64,000 nt of DNA from positions 1 through 64,000 of the forward strand of contig NZ_VILB01000001.1 in assembly GCF_009712035.1 (NCBI RefSeq), in the 5' to 3' direction. Every line of letters starts with the position of its first letter. Position 1 is the first letter of the stretch. Source of the stretch: Anabaena sp. UHCC 0187. GTDB lineage: Bacteria > Cyanobacteriota > Cyanobacteriia > Cyanobacteriales > Nostocaceae. Positions 9,032-17,266 of this stretch are shown here, in pieces. Under the pieces are notes generated by a model. It was not told the DNA's origin and made no database searches. It saw only the letters and a list, made by a program, of their open reading frames with translations. The position numbers and the translations under genes were made by a program.

Positions 9032-9811
9032 ATGATGGCATATCTAGCAAAGATTTTTTTATATCCAATTAAGTCGCTAGATGGAGTAGAAGTAGAAAAG
9101 GCGACTATTCTTGACCGTGGCTCACTTAAGTATGACCGGGAATTTGCATTTGTTGACGCACAAAATAAGTTTGTTAATGGGAAGCGTTATCCGAAAATCC
9201 ATTTGTTGCGTTCAGAGTTTTTTGTGGAACAAAGGCTGGTAAAGCTCAAATTTCCCGGTAAAAATTCAGAACAAGTTTTTCATTTAGATGAAGAACGTCC
9301 AGCATTAGCCGCAGTTTTCAGCGATTTTTTGGGTTTTCCTGTGCAATTGCAGCAAAATACCACCATGGGTTTTCCTGATGATACAGATTCACCAGGGGCA
9401 ACCATCATTAGTACAGCTACCTTAATAGAGGTTGCATCCTGGTTTCCTGGTATCAATGTTGATGAAATGCGGCGGCGAATGCGTGCCAATATTGAAATTG
9501 ACGGTGTGCCAGCATTTTGGGAAGATAAGTTATTTGCTGCTAGTGGGGAAACAGTAAGCTTTACAGTGGGAGATGTACAGTTTTTGGCAATTAACCCTTG
9601 TCAACGCTGTGTAGTTCCCACAAGGGATTCTTACTCAGGGGAAGTTTATCCAAATTTTCAGAAAATCTTTGGGCAAAAACGCCAAGCAACTATGCCAACT
9701 TATGTAAATACGGCGCAATTTAATCATTTTTATAGATTGAGTGTAAATACTAGAGTTCCCGTAACGGAAACAGGGAAAATAATTACACTTGGCAGTAGTA
9801 TCGAAATTTAG
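9032..9811 (+). CDS. MOSC domain-containing protein
   Basis: A protein of about 259 residues with the MOSC N-terminal beta-barrel (LAKIFLYPIKSLDGVEV...DREFAFVD) followed by a MOSC domain carrying the conserved Cys block NPCQRCVVPTRD. The MOSC family includes molybdenum-cofactor sulfurase C-termini, YcbX and the mARC reductases, so a role in Mo-cofactor-linked or sulfur-carrying chemistry is likely but the substrate is not known. The start is ATG 9032 or 9035, directly after the lepB stop; the frame stays open further upstream only because it overlaps lepB. Confidence 0.88.
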   Translation: MMAYLAKIFLYPIKSLDGVEVEKATILDRGSLKYDREFAFVDAQNKFVNGKRYPKIHLLRSEFFVEQRLVKLKFPGKNSEQVFHLDEERPALAAVFSDFLGFPVQLQQNTTMGFPDDTDSPGATIISTATLIEVASWFPGINVDEMRRRMRANIEIDGVPAFWEDKLFAASGETVSFTVGDVQFLAINPCQRCVVPTRDSYSGEVYPNFQKIFGQKRQATMPTYVNTAQFNHFYRLSVNTRVPVTETGKIITLGSSIEI

Positions 9812-9896
9812 CAATAAAAAATTAGTAACAAAAAAAAATCTAAATTTTCCTGATAACGGGCTGCTATTTTCAGTCGAATAAACGCATAATGGAAAT

Positions 9897-11189
9897 GTGA
9901 CTGATTTATTAGCCCCTTTACAATCCCTAAAACAAGGTAACTGGTTCAAATTAATTTGCGGAGCCAGTTTCCAACACCTTCCTGCGGTCAGAAATCTCAC
10001 ATTAGCCTACACCTTGGCTGGTGCTGACTGTATAGATGTAGCAGCCGATCCGGCGGTCATTGCCGCTACCCAAGAAGCTTTACTGGTAGCCAAAAGTTTG
10101 GCAGATGAGGCCCAGCAGCGCGGCTTTGCCTTTGCAGGTGATTTGCCTTTGTTAATGGTTAGCCTCAATGATGGCGAAGATCCCCATTTTCGGAAAGCTG
10201 AGTTTAATTCTCAGGACTGCCCTAGGGATTGTCCCAGACCATGTGAGAAAATTTGTCCAGCCCAAGCAATTTTATTTAACAATACCAAAGATGATTTTTC
10301 TGGAGTAATTTCCGAAAAATGTTATGGCTGTGGCCGTTGCATTCCTATCTGTCCTTATGGGATAATTTATACAAAATCATATGTGTCAACGCCAGGGGAG
10401 GTCGCACCATTGATTATGTCAACGGGAATAGAAGCCGTAGAAATTCATACTCAAGTGGGGCGGTTGGCAGAATTCCAACGGTTATGGGACGCAATGACAC
10501 CTTGGGCAGATAAATTAAAGTTAGTAGCCATCAGTTGTAATGATGGAGAAGGGTTAATTAATTACCTACAAGCTATTTATGATTTGATTGTCCCTCGTCC
10601 CCAGTTTTTAATTTGGCAAACTGATGGACGTTCTATGAGTGGTGATATTGGTGATGGTACTACCATAGCCACAGTAAAATTGGGACAAAAAGTTTTGGCA
10701 GCAAACCTACCGGGATATGTGCAGTTAGCAGGCGGCACTAATAGCTACACCGTTCCTAAATTAAAGGGAATGGGACTGCTGAAAGAGGCAAGGGAGCAGG
10801 TAGCAAATGAGGCAAGGGAGCAGGGAGCGGGGAGCAAGGGGGAAAATGAAGAAATGGAGCAGGGAAAAGAGAGGAAGAGAGATAACGAGGAAATGAAGCA
10901 AGGATCAGGAAGCAATGGGGAAAATTCTTCTCCCCTGCCCCCTGCCCCCTGCCCCTCTGCCTCTTCTCCGCTGCCCCCTGCCCCCTGCCCCTCTGCCTCC
11001 ATCTCCGGGGTTGCCTATGGTAGCTACGCCCGTGTATTGCTGTCATCTATTCTTGACCAGTTGGAACACAAGGAGGTGATTAACACTGATAGTCAAGGTA
11101 ATATCCGCCTAGAATCAGAACCGGAATTACTGTGGGAGGCTGTAAGGCTTGCCCATACTCTCGTTTCCCAGATTAAGTCTGGGCAGTAA
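9897..11189 (+). CDS. ldpA: LdpA-like iron-sulfur protein (circadian input)
   Basis: LdpA is a cyanobacterial Fe-S protein that senses redox state and tunes circadian period by affecting CikA and KaiA. The N-terminal region (SLKQGNWFKLICGASFQHLP) and two ferredoxin-like Cys clusters, CPRDCPRPCEKICP and CYGCGRCIPICP (about residues 110-155), support the call. Translation starts at GTG 9897. The C-terminal LdpA domain is interrupted by about 72 low-complexity residues (about 297-368) encoded by an in-frame repeat, listed separately, after which the domain resumes at GVAYGSYARVLL. Whether the protein still functions is unknown, but the frame is intact. Confidence 0.85.
   Translation: MTDLLAPLQSLKQGNWFKLICGASFQHLPAVRNLTLAYTLAGADCIDVAADPAVIAATQEALLVAKSLADEAQQRGFAFAGDLPLLMVSLNDGEDPHFRKAEFNSQDCPRDCPRPCEKICPAQAILFNNTKDDFSGVISEKCYGCGRCIPICPYGIIYTKSYVSTPGEVAPLIMSTGIEAVEIHTQVGRLAEFQRLWDAMTPWADKLKLVAISCNDGEGLINYLQAIYDLIVPRPQFLIWQTDGRSMSGDIGDGTTIATVKLGQKVLAANLPGYVQLAGGTNSYTVPKLKGMGLLKEAREQVANEAREQGAGSKGENEEMEQGKERKRDNEEMKQGSGSNGENSSPLPPAPCPSASSPLPPAPCPSASISGVAYGSYARVLLSSILDQLEHKEVINTDSQGNIRLESEPELLWEAVRLAHTLVSQIKSGQ
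10783..10999 (+). repeat. In-frame inverted G-rich/C-rich repeat inside ldpA
   Basis: Purine-rich units such as GGCAAGGGAGCAGGGAGC (10788-10920) are followed by pyrimidine-rich units of the CCCCTGCCCCCTGCCCC type (10927-10998). The two halves are complementary and could form a long imperfect hairpin. CCCCTGCC-type arrays normally lie between genes in Nostocales; here one is embedded in a coding sequence without breaking the frame. It adds a hydrophilic Glu/Gln/Gly-rich segment followed by a Pro/Ser/Cys-rich one with two copies of LPPAPCPSAS. Confidence 0.85.
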
Positions 11190-11234
11190 CGCTCCAACCA
11201 TATCTCTAAAAACGTCAAGTCACCAATAGAAAGC

Positions 11235-12986
11235 ATGACGATTACAGAAGATCTCCAAAAGTTGTTAGACATTTTGCCCCAAGACCTCCAACAAAAACTA
11301 GAAAATCATCCTCAAGGGGATATTTTAGTTGAGGTGGTCTTAGATTTAGGCCGTCGTCCCGAAGCTCGGTTTCCCCATGCAGCGGAGTATTTGAGCGAAA
11401 CACCGGTCACTCAGGCACAGATAGATGATTGCATTCAACGAGTTGGAAATTTTGGGGGGGATAATCGGGCAGGAATTGAGCAAACTTTACATCGGATCAG
11501 TGCTATCCGTAACCGTAGCGGTAAGATTATTGGCTTAACTTGTCGGGTCGGCAGGGCGGTATTCGGAACAATTGCTATGATCCGCGATTTGGTGGAAACT
11601 GGTCAATCAATTCTCATGCTAGGTCGTCCTGGTGTTGGTAAAACCACGGCTTTAAGGGAAATTGCCCGTGTGTTGGCGGATGACTTAAATAAGCGAGTGG
11701 TCATTATTGACACATCTAACGAAATTGCTGGGGATGGTGATGTTGCTCACCCAGCCATTGGTCGTGCGAGACGGATGCAAGTTTCTAAACCAGAGTTACA
11801 ACATCAGGTCATGATTGAGGCTGTGGAAAATCATATGCCAGAAGTCATTATCATTGATGAAATTGGCACGGAATTGGAAGCTTTAGCAGCCCGGACGATT
11901 GCGGAAAGGGGTGTGCAATTGGTAGGAACTGCCCACGGTAATCAGATTGAAAACCTGATCAAAAATCCCACTCTGTCGGATTTGGTTGGAGGTATTCAGG
12001 CTGTTACCCTGGGAGATGATGAAGCTAGACGGCGTGGTTCGCAAAAGACGGTTTTGGAACGTAAAGCTCCACCGACTTTTGAGATTGCTGTGGAAATGCT
12101 AGAACGGCAACGCTGGGTAGTTCATGAGTGTGTGGCTGATACGGTTGATACTCTGTTGCGTGGTCGTCAACCGACTCCACAAACGAGAACTGTTGATGAT
12201 CATGGCAAGGTTGGCATTGCTAGACAGTTATCCGTAGTTAATGGTGGCAATGGCAATGGCAACGGTAATGGCCACGTTACGAATGTGGAAGAATCTTTCT
12301 TAGCTGCTAAACCTAATGGTTGGCGTTCTTCTGGACAAATGGTGGCTTTACCACCTTTATCTCTGGATCGGGAAAGACCGACGGGACGCAGTGAGTTTGA
12401 CCGCTTGTTGGATGAATCTTTCAATTACTCTGAAGGTTTTGATTTTGTCAGCCGTAAACAATCAGGGCCAAATGGGGAGGATTTACCACTGCACATTTAC
12501 CCCTATGGGGTGAGTCGTCACCAACTGGAACAGGTGATTAATGTGCTAACTTTGCCTGTGATATTGACCAAAGACTTAGATAGTGCGGATGCTATTCTGG
12601 CTTTGCGATCGCACGTCAAGAATCACGCTAAGTTAAGACAAATGGCTAAGGCTCGTCATGTACCCATTCATGTGATCAAGTCTAGTACAATTCCCCAAAT
12701 TACTCGCAGTCTTCGCCGTTTACTGAATATTGATGATCCAGATATTGGCGATGACCGAGAGTTACAACTGTTATTACATAACGGTGGTGATGATGAGATG
12801 GACGCTTTGGAGGAGGCTAGACTTGCTGTAGAGCAGATTGTTATCCCTAAAGGTCAGCCTGTGGAGTTATTACCGCGTTCTTCCCAAGTGCGGAAAATGC
12901 AGCATGAGTTGGTTGAACATTATCGCCTCAAATCCGATAGTTTTGGCGATGAACCTAATCGGCGGTTAAGAATTTACCCGGCGTAG
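11235..12986 (+). CDS. Ycf45-like AAA ATPase with C-terminal R3H domain
   Basis: A 583-residue homologue of plastid Ycf45. The N-terminal two-thirds form a secretion/SpoIIIAA-like ATPase with Walker A GRPGVGKTTALREIA (about residues 130-145), Walker B EVIIIDEIGTELEA and TAHGNQIENLI. A Gly/Asn-rich linker (GGNGNGNGNGH, about residues 337-347) leads to a second part ending in an R3H single-stranded nucleic-acid-binding domain (MQHELVEHYRLKSDSFGDEP). The cellular role is not established; nucleic-acid handling is inferred from the R3H domain. The gene follows ldpA by 45 bp and is closed by a terminator at 13002-13044. Confidence 0.88.
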   Translation: MTITEDLQKLLDILPQDLQQKLENHPQGDILVEVVLDLGRRPEARFPHAAEYLSETPVTQAQIDDCIQRVGNFGGDNRAGIEQTLHRISAIRNRSGKIIGLTCRVGRAVFGTIAMIRDLVETGQSILMLGRPGVGKTTALREIARVLADDLNKRVVIIDTSNEIAGDGDVAHPAIGRARRMQVSKPELQHQVMIEAVENHMPEVIIIDEIGTELEALAARTIAERGVQLVGTAHGNQIENLIKNPTLSDLVGGIQAVTLGDDEARRRGSQKTVLERKAPPTFEIAVEMLERQRWVVHECVADTVDTLLRGRQPTPQTRTVDDHGKVGIARQLSVVNGGNGNGNGNGHVTNVEESFLAAKPNGWRSSGQMVALPPLSLDRERPTGRSEFDRLLDESFNYSEGFDFVSRKQSGPNGEDLPLHIYPYGVSRHQLEQVINVLTLPVILTKDLDSADAILALRSHVKNHAKLRQMAKARHVPIHVIKSSTIPQITRSLRRLLNIDDPDIGDDRELQLLLHNGGDDEMDALEEARLAVEQIVIPKGQPVELLPRSSQVRKMQHELVEHYRLKSDSFGDEPNRRLRIYPA

Positions 12987-13001
12987 GTTGTTGATAAATT
13001 T

Positions 13002-13044
13002 CCCCTGAAAGGATTGTTTTTACATCTTTTCGGGGGATTTTTTT
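13002..13044 (+). terminator. Terminator after ycf45-like gene
   Basis: CCCCTGAAAGGAT pairs, with wobbles, with ATCTTTTCGGGG across a short T/A loop, and seven T residues follow. It lies 16 bp beyond the stop of the Ycf45-like gene. Confidence 0.8.
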
Positions 13045-13064
13045 GATAGCACAATATCCACTAA

Positions 13065-13704
13065 TTGTCTGAATCCCACATTCAGCAGGTAAAACCAGAA
13101 AAAAGGTATTTTAGTCTAAATGGACTGAAGGTAGCTAAAGTGAAAACAGAACTACAAGTGGATGTTAAAGACATTGACCATTTAGGGATAATTGCGGGCA
13201 AGGTAAACGAAGATTTAGCTTGGGTAGAGTCATGGCTAAACTTCCTCATACCTCTCTGACTGCTATTGCTATTACTTTTTTAGTTATGAATCTTTCTACC
13301 TTGCTATCAAGGTTTTTTTGGGGATTTTTATATCAATTTTTCCAAATAACGTCTTTTCTCTCTAGTTTGATTAGTAAAAATGATGTTTTACCAAAAGGTA
13401 AACAACAAAAACTTATATTTGCTTGTGCCTAATTACTTAGTCATTTTTTTCTTGCCTTTTCCCACTTTTTCAGCAAGCCCCAAGTAGAGAATAAAATCGT
13501 TATTAAGACCCATCAGAATCAAGCGTGACGTTTTATTTTAGCCACTAATTTGTTAGATGAAAAAAAGTGGACTAAAAAAACACTAAACGAATCATGGTAC
13601 TGGCAATGATTATGACATTAGCTCTCATGGTTTATAGCTTAGGGCAACGTCAACTCAGACAATCCTTAAAACTTACTAATTCTCACCTCCCTGCCTCTGC
13701 GTGA
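13065..13704 (+). pseudogene. Decayed IS1634/DUF4277-type transposase
   Basis: Short fragments in different frames line up with what I recall of IS1634-like transposases with a DUF4277 N-terminus. They are KDIDHLGIIAGKVNED near 13170, GRVMAKLPHTSLTAIAI near 13225, RFILATNLLDEKKWTKKTL near 13530, and VLAMIMTLALMVYSLGQRQL near 13595-13655. Frameshifts, stops and a large central deletion separate them, so no transposase can be made. The pieces account for the small open frames at 13065-13259 and 13220-13432. No clear terminal inverted repeats were found, so the bounds are those of the coding remnants. Confidence 0.7.
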
Positions 13705-13800
13705 AAAAATATCCTCTAATCCTATAAAATCACCCGTCAATTGAACTGCGTACAAAAAAGCGTTACCCTAAGCGCATAGGATAAAACAGAGGAGAATAGC

Positions 13801-14466
13801 GTGACTTCAAACACCCAAATCCCAGCATTAGACGTACCCAGCGCCATAGTACAACGTCGTTCCATCAAAACCTTCAAACCAGACCCCATCTCCCCAGAAC
13901 TACTCAAGCAACTGGTAGAATTAACCGTAGCTGCACCCAGTAGTTTTAACGTCCAATCGTGGAAAATAGTTTTAGTTCAAGACGAAACCCAAAAAGAAGC
14001 ATTATGTGCAGCTTCTTGGAATCAAAAGCAAATTATCCAAGCGCCTGTTACCTTTGTTTTCGCTGCTGACGCTGCTGCGGGAGAAAAAGATATCACACCT
14101 ATTTTAGAACAAGGTGCAGCCACTGGGGCTTGGAATGAGGGAACTGTGAATTATTTTAGAAATGCAATTCCCCAATTTCAAGAAAAGTTAGGAGACAAGC
14201 GCCGGGAATACGCCATTAAAGATGCCATGATAGCTGCTACAAATTTAGTATTAGCAGCGGAAAGCTTGGGTTTATCCACCTGCTTTATGAATGGTTGGAT
14301 GGAGGAACAGGTTAAAGCTATCATTGGGGCAGAGAATGACCCAGATATCGGTATTGCGGTTTTAGTACCTGTAGGTTATGCGGCTGAACCCCGTTTAAAT
14401 CCTGGTCGTTTACCATTGTCGGTTAATGTTTCTGTGGATAGACTCGATAATCCTTATCAAGGTTAA
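13801..14466 (+). CDS. Nitroreductase family protein
   Basis: A 221-residue FMN-dependent nitroreductase-fold protein. VQRRSIKTFKPDPISPELL is the phosphate/FMN-binding N-terminus; AAPSSFNVQSWKIVLV and the later ESLGLSTCFMNGW stretch complete the family pattern. Members reduce nitroaromatics, quinones or flavins with NAD(P)H; the substrate here is unknown. GTG at 13801 is the likely start, preceded by a GGAGAAT ribosome-binding site eight bases upstream. It stands alone between the decayed transposase and a repeat-rich spacer. Confidence 0.9.
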   Translation: MTSNTQIPALDVPSAIVQRRSIKTFKPDPISPELLKQLVELTVAAPSSFNVQSWKIVLVQDETQKEALCAASWNQKQIIQAPVTFVFAADAAAGEKDITPILEQGAATGAWNEGTVNYFRNAIPQFQEKLGDKRREYAIKDAMIAATNLVLAAESLGLSTCFMNGWMEEQVKAIIGAENDPDIGIAVLVPVGYAAEPRLNPGRLPLSVNVSVDRLDNPYQG

Positions 14467-14528
14467 TTAGGGATTAGGGGATTAGGGGTATGAATGCAGA
14501 TATCAGGGAAGTGAAATATATTTTTGTT

Positions 14529-14571
14529 TCGCGCAGAGGCGCTAAGGAGCAAAGACGCAAAGACGCAAAGA
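14529..14571. repeat. Dispersed CGCAGAGGCGC/ACGCAAAG repeat
   Basis: This is one of several copies in the window of a short repeat built on CGCAGAGGCGC and GACGCAAAG. Related copies lie at about 13689-13705, 33544-33571 and 56199-56225 (the last in reverse complement). Such units are common between genes in Nostocales; their role is unknown. Confidence 0.65.
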
Positions 14572-14801
14572 AAAAATGTTGCACAGAATCATGAAATTCA
14601 TTAATTCATCCGTCTTGATCTGCGTTTATCTGCGTTTATCTGCGTTCAATTATTCTTAAAATATTATTCTATCCAGCTTCATTTTCATCCTACCTACTAT
14701 AAAAACTATATATTTCGGTCTTTTAAATTACAAAGTGATAATTTGTAATTGTACATCAATAAACATAAAAATAGTTGGTTTTGATTTAAAAATATTGTAA
14801 T

Positions 14802-14832
14802 AGAGCCAAGATCAAAATCTGCTTTTGGCTCT
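14802..14832. promoter_or_regulatory. Hairpin upstream of oxidase operon
   Basis: A perfect eight-pair stem AGAGCCAA/TTGGCTCT encloses a 15-nt loop, about 260 bp before the first DUF2231 gene. No T-run follows, so it is not an obvious terminator; an operator or a leader structure are possible. Confidence 0.35.
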
Positions 14833-15089
14833 GTAGATTAATTCTAGAAGTTCTGCTTTTAGTTTTTTCTGACAATTCATAAAAATTTACATCTAGTAAA
14901 TTTAACCTCTCACAGTGATTTAGTTTAGCTACATTCATAATTACTGTTGTCACTATGAGGAAATAATTTGCCGGCTATACATTGCAGCAAACTCACACTA
15001 GGTTTATCAAATAATTTATTGATATTAGTGAGTGGGTATCTAGCAATTATTTAAGTTTGGTTAGGGAGTAGTCAGTCTAGGAGATAGTA

Positions 15090-15590
15090 ATGCTGGATTT
15101 TTTCACTTCATTGAATGAGCATAATTTACCATATCCAGATCCCTTACATCCTATCGTGGTTCATTTTGTAATTGCGATGGTGCTATTTTCTGTTTTTTGT
15201 GATTTTGCTGGTTATGTAACTGGTAAAACTACTTTGTTTGAGGTGAGTTGGTGGAATATGTGTATTGCCACGGTAGCTATTTTTGTGGCAATTATTTTTG
15301 GTCAATTTGAGGCTGGTTTAGCAAAACCCTACGAACTCGCTAAATCAGTTTTAAATATTCATACTCTCATCGGTTGGTCACTTTCAGGTATTATTGCCGC
15401 TATTACTGCTTGGCGTTATGTTTTGCGGAGTCGTGATCCGAAAAAACTCCCTTTTCATTATATAGCTGTGGCAGTTTTATTAACAGCCTTGGTTGGTTTT
15501 CAAGTATATCTTGGTGATGAACTGGTATGGGTGTATGGCTTACATACCGTACCTGTTGTGGAAGCGGTAAAGGATGGAATCTTGCCATGA
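15090..15590 (+). CDS. DUF2231 membrane protein, first of oxidase operon
   Basis: A 166-residue protein with four predicted transmembrane helices and the DUF2231 pattern LHPIVVHFVIAMVLFSVFCD. Two conserved His residues in HPIVVH sit at the membrane edge and are candidates for heme or metal binding; this is inference. It is the first gene of the apparent terminal oxidase operon and overlaps the next gene by four bases (ATGA). A similar pair of small genes precedes the cox3 (ARTO) genes of Anabaena PCC 7120 as I remember it, suggesting an accessory role for that oxidase. Confidence 0.82.
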   Translation: MLDFFTSLNEHNLPYPDPLHPIVVHFVIAMVLFSVFCDFAGYVTGKTTLFEVSWWNMCIATVAIFVAIIFGQFEAGLAKPYELAKSVLNIHTLIGWSLSGIIAAITAWRYVLRSRDPKKLPFHYIAVAVLLTALVGFQVYLGDELVWVYGLHTVPVVEAVKDGILP

Positions 15591-16198
15591 ATTCAGAATT
15601 ATTAGACCAAATTAGTCACCAAATGGGTGCAAATGGTTTACCTTATGCCATTCCTATTCATCCTAATTTAGTACATCTAACATTAGGTTTATTCATCATT
15701 GCCATTATCTTTGATCTTTTAGGTGTATTTTTCCCTGTGGAAAAATGGCTGTTCAATTTTTTGGGAATTAAAGTTGAACGTTCTCAATTATTTGATGTCG
15801 GTTGGTACAACATTTTTGCTGCATCTGTGATTACATTTTTCACAGTTGGTGCAGGTTTTTATGAAATGTTATTAGCAGCCCCACCAGCAGATATCAAAAG
15901 TCCCTGGGGAATGCTGGCAATGCCCACAATGATGTGGCACGGTGTGGGCGGTGTATTGCTATTAGCGATGATTGTTGGTATGACCTTTTGGCGAGGTTGG
16001 CAACGTTACGTTATCGGACAATATGAAGATAGAGAAGTGCAAATTTCTTATCTGGTTGTCGGTGTAATTATTATGTTGCTGATGTATTTTCATGGAACAT
16101 TAGGAGCGCACCTGGCAGCAGATTTTGGTGTTCACAATACAGCCGATAAATTACTGCGAGCAGGACAAGACATTAATCAGATATTTGGTAATAAGTGA
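15587..16198 (+). CDS. Second DUF2231-type membrane protein
   Basis: A 203-residue paralogue-like partner of the preceding gene. It has four hydrophobic helices, the same N-terminal pattern IPIHPNLVHLTLGLF with two His residues, and a further conserved H in MMWHGVGGVL. The ATG at 15587 overlaps the upstream stop (ATGA), which implies translational coupling and perhaps a heteromeric complex. The open frame extends upstream to 15527, but that part lies inside the previous gene. Heptamer repeats of the ACTGACCA type fill the 80-bp gap to ctaC. Confidence 0.82.
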   Translation: MNSELLDQISHQMGANGLPYAIPIHPNLVHLTLGLFIIAIIFDLLGVFFPVEKWLFNFLGIKVERSQLFDVGWYNIFAASVITFFTVGAGFYEMLLAAPPADIKSPWGMLAMPTMMWHGVGGVLLLAMIVGMTFWRGWQRYVIGQYEDREVQISYLVVGVIIMLLMYFHGTLGAHLAADFGVHNTADKLLRAGQDINQIFGNK

Positions 16199-16229
16199 TT
16201 GGTGATTGGTAATCGGTAAAAATTCTTGT

Positions 16230-16279
16230 CTAACAACTGACTACTGACCACTGACTACTGACAACTAACCACTGACCAT
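16230..16279. repeat. Heptamer repeats before ctaC
   Basis: About seven degenerate units of the ACTGACT/ACTGACCA/ACAACTA type fill the gap before the ATG of ctaC at 16281. A similar array at 17226-17266 precedes ctaD. They are short tandemly repeated repetitive sequences of the heterocystous type. Confidence 0.75.
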
Positions 16280-16280
16280 T

Positions 16281-17207
16281 ATGAAAATTCGGCAATTTCT
16301 CAACTTTTTGACCATAGTTACTGGGGCAGTTGCGGTAACTCTTACTAGTCTCTGGATTGGTAAACAGGCTTATTCTTGGCTTCCTCCCCAAGGGGCTGCT
16401 GAATCTCATCTGATTGATGATTTATTTAGCTTTTTGGTAACATTAGGATCTTTAATTTTCCTGGGAGTAACGGCTACTCTCTTCTATTCCATTTGTTTCC
16501 ATCGGGCGAAAGCTACAGATTTAGGTGATGGTCCCCACATTGAAGGTAACGTCACTTTAGAAGTAATTTGGACAGCAATCCCAATTATGTTGGTGTTGTG
16601 GATTGCGGGTTATAGTTACCAAGTTTACGAAGAAATGGGTATTCAGGGCCCATCTCACCAGATCCACCTACATAACCCCATGAAGATGGAAACCGCCTAT
16701 GCTGTGGCAGATCAAGCTTCAGAAGCCGCAGCAGGTGAGGATGTAGAACACATTGATGTATCCGCTAAACAGTGGGCTTGGGTGTTTCATTACCCCCAAA
16801 GCAATGTTACCAGTACAGAATTGCATTTACCAAGCGATCGCCGTGTGCGTCTAAATCTGCATTCGGAAGACGTACTTCACGGCTTTTTTATCCCCGCTTT
16901 CCGCCTCAAACAAGACATCATTCCTGGTAACGACCTCGACTTTGAATTTACTCCCATTCGCCCCGGTACGTATGATTTAACCGACTCTCAGTATAGCGGT
17001 ACATACTTTGCCACTATGCGAGCCAAGGTCATTGTCGAATCACCTAGCAACTATCAGCAGTGGTTAAGCAAAGCTGCGAGTCAAAAACCCAGCCCAGCCC
17101 CTAACCAAGCGGCTTCCGAATATGCCCTCAAAGTAGAAAACGGCATTGATAGCGGTTGGAAAACCGTTGAACCCGCAGCCCCTCCATTAGTCAATTTCCC
17201 TGGTTAA
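16281..17207 (+). CDS. ctaC: Cytochrome oxidase subunit II without CuA site (ARTO)
   Basis: A 308-residue subunit II of a heme-copper oxidase, with two N-terminal transmembrane helices (residues 10-28 and 48-70) and a cupredoxin-like periplasmic/lumenal domain. The position of the CuA motif (Cys-x3-Cys-x3-His-x2-Met) reads DSQYSGTYFATM: both Cys and the His are replaced by Asp, Ser and Phe, and only Met remains. It therefore should not bind CuA or take electrons from cytochrome c. Loss of CuA is established for cyanobacterial alternative respiratory terminal oxidases (ARTO), thought to use quinol. ctaD and ctaE follow. Confidence 0.92.
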   Translation: MKIRQFLNFLTIVTGAVAVTLTSLWIGKQAYSWLPPQGAAESHLIDDLFSFLVTLGSLIFLGVTATLFYSICFHRAKATDLGDGPHIEGNVTLEVIWTAIPIMLVLWIAGYSYQVYEEMGIQGPSHQIHLHNPMKMETAYAVADQASEAAAGEDVEHIDVSAKQWAWVFHYPQSNVTSTELHLPSDRRVRLNLHSEDVLHGFFIPAFRLKQDIIPGNDLDFEFTPIRPGTYDLTDSQYSGTYFATMRAKVIVESPSNYQQWLSKAASQKPSPAPNQAASEYALKVENGIDSGWKTVEPAAPPLVNFPG

Positions 17208-17225
17208 ATCCGTTATTTTTCTTTC

Positions 17226-17266
17226 TTACTGACAACTAACAACTGACCACTGACAACTAACAAATG
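17226..17266. repeat. Heptamer repeats ending in the ctaD start codon
   Basis: Degenerate units of ACTGACA/ACAACTA run up to CAAATGACTAAC, where the ATG of ctaD is part of the last unit. This repeats the pattern seen at tsaE. Confidence 0.7.

Larger units (their letters stand above)
14467..15089. other. Repeat-rich spacer upstream of oxidase operon
   Basis: No gene is seen. It contains a dispersed GCGCAGAGGCGC.../GACGCAAAGACGCAAAG repeat (14529-14571), three copies of TCTGCGTTTA/CTGCGTTCA (about 14620-14650), and a hairpin at 14802-14832. The final 250 bp are AT-rich and should contain the promoter of the oxidase operon. I looked for an NtcA box (GTA-N8-TAC) and found none. Confidence 0.5.

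Noticed and set aside
10745-11046. Open frames on the minus strand with Gly/Arg/Glu-rich repeats
   Set aside because: They are the reverse reading of the G-rich/C-rich repeat inside ldpA and of ldpA itself.
14741-14760. NtcA-like site TTTGTAATTGTACATC before the oxidase operon
   Set aside because: The GTA and TAC are separated by four bases, not eight, so it does not fit the NtcA consensus.
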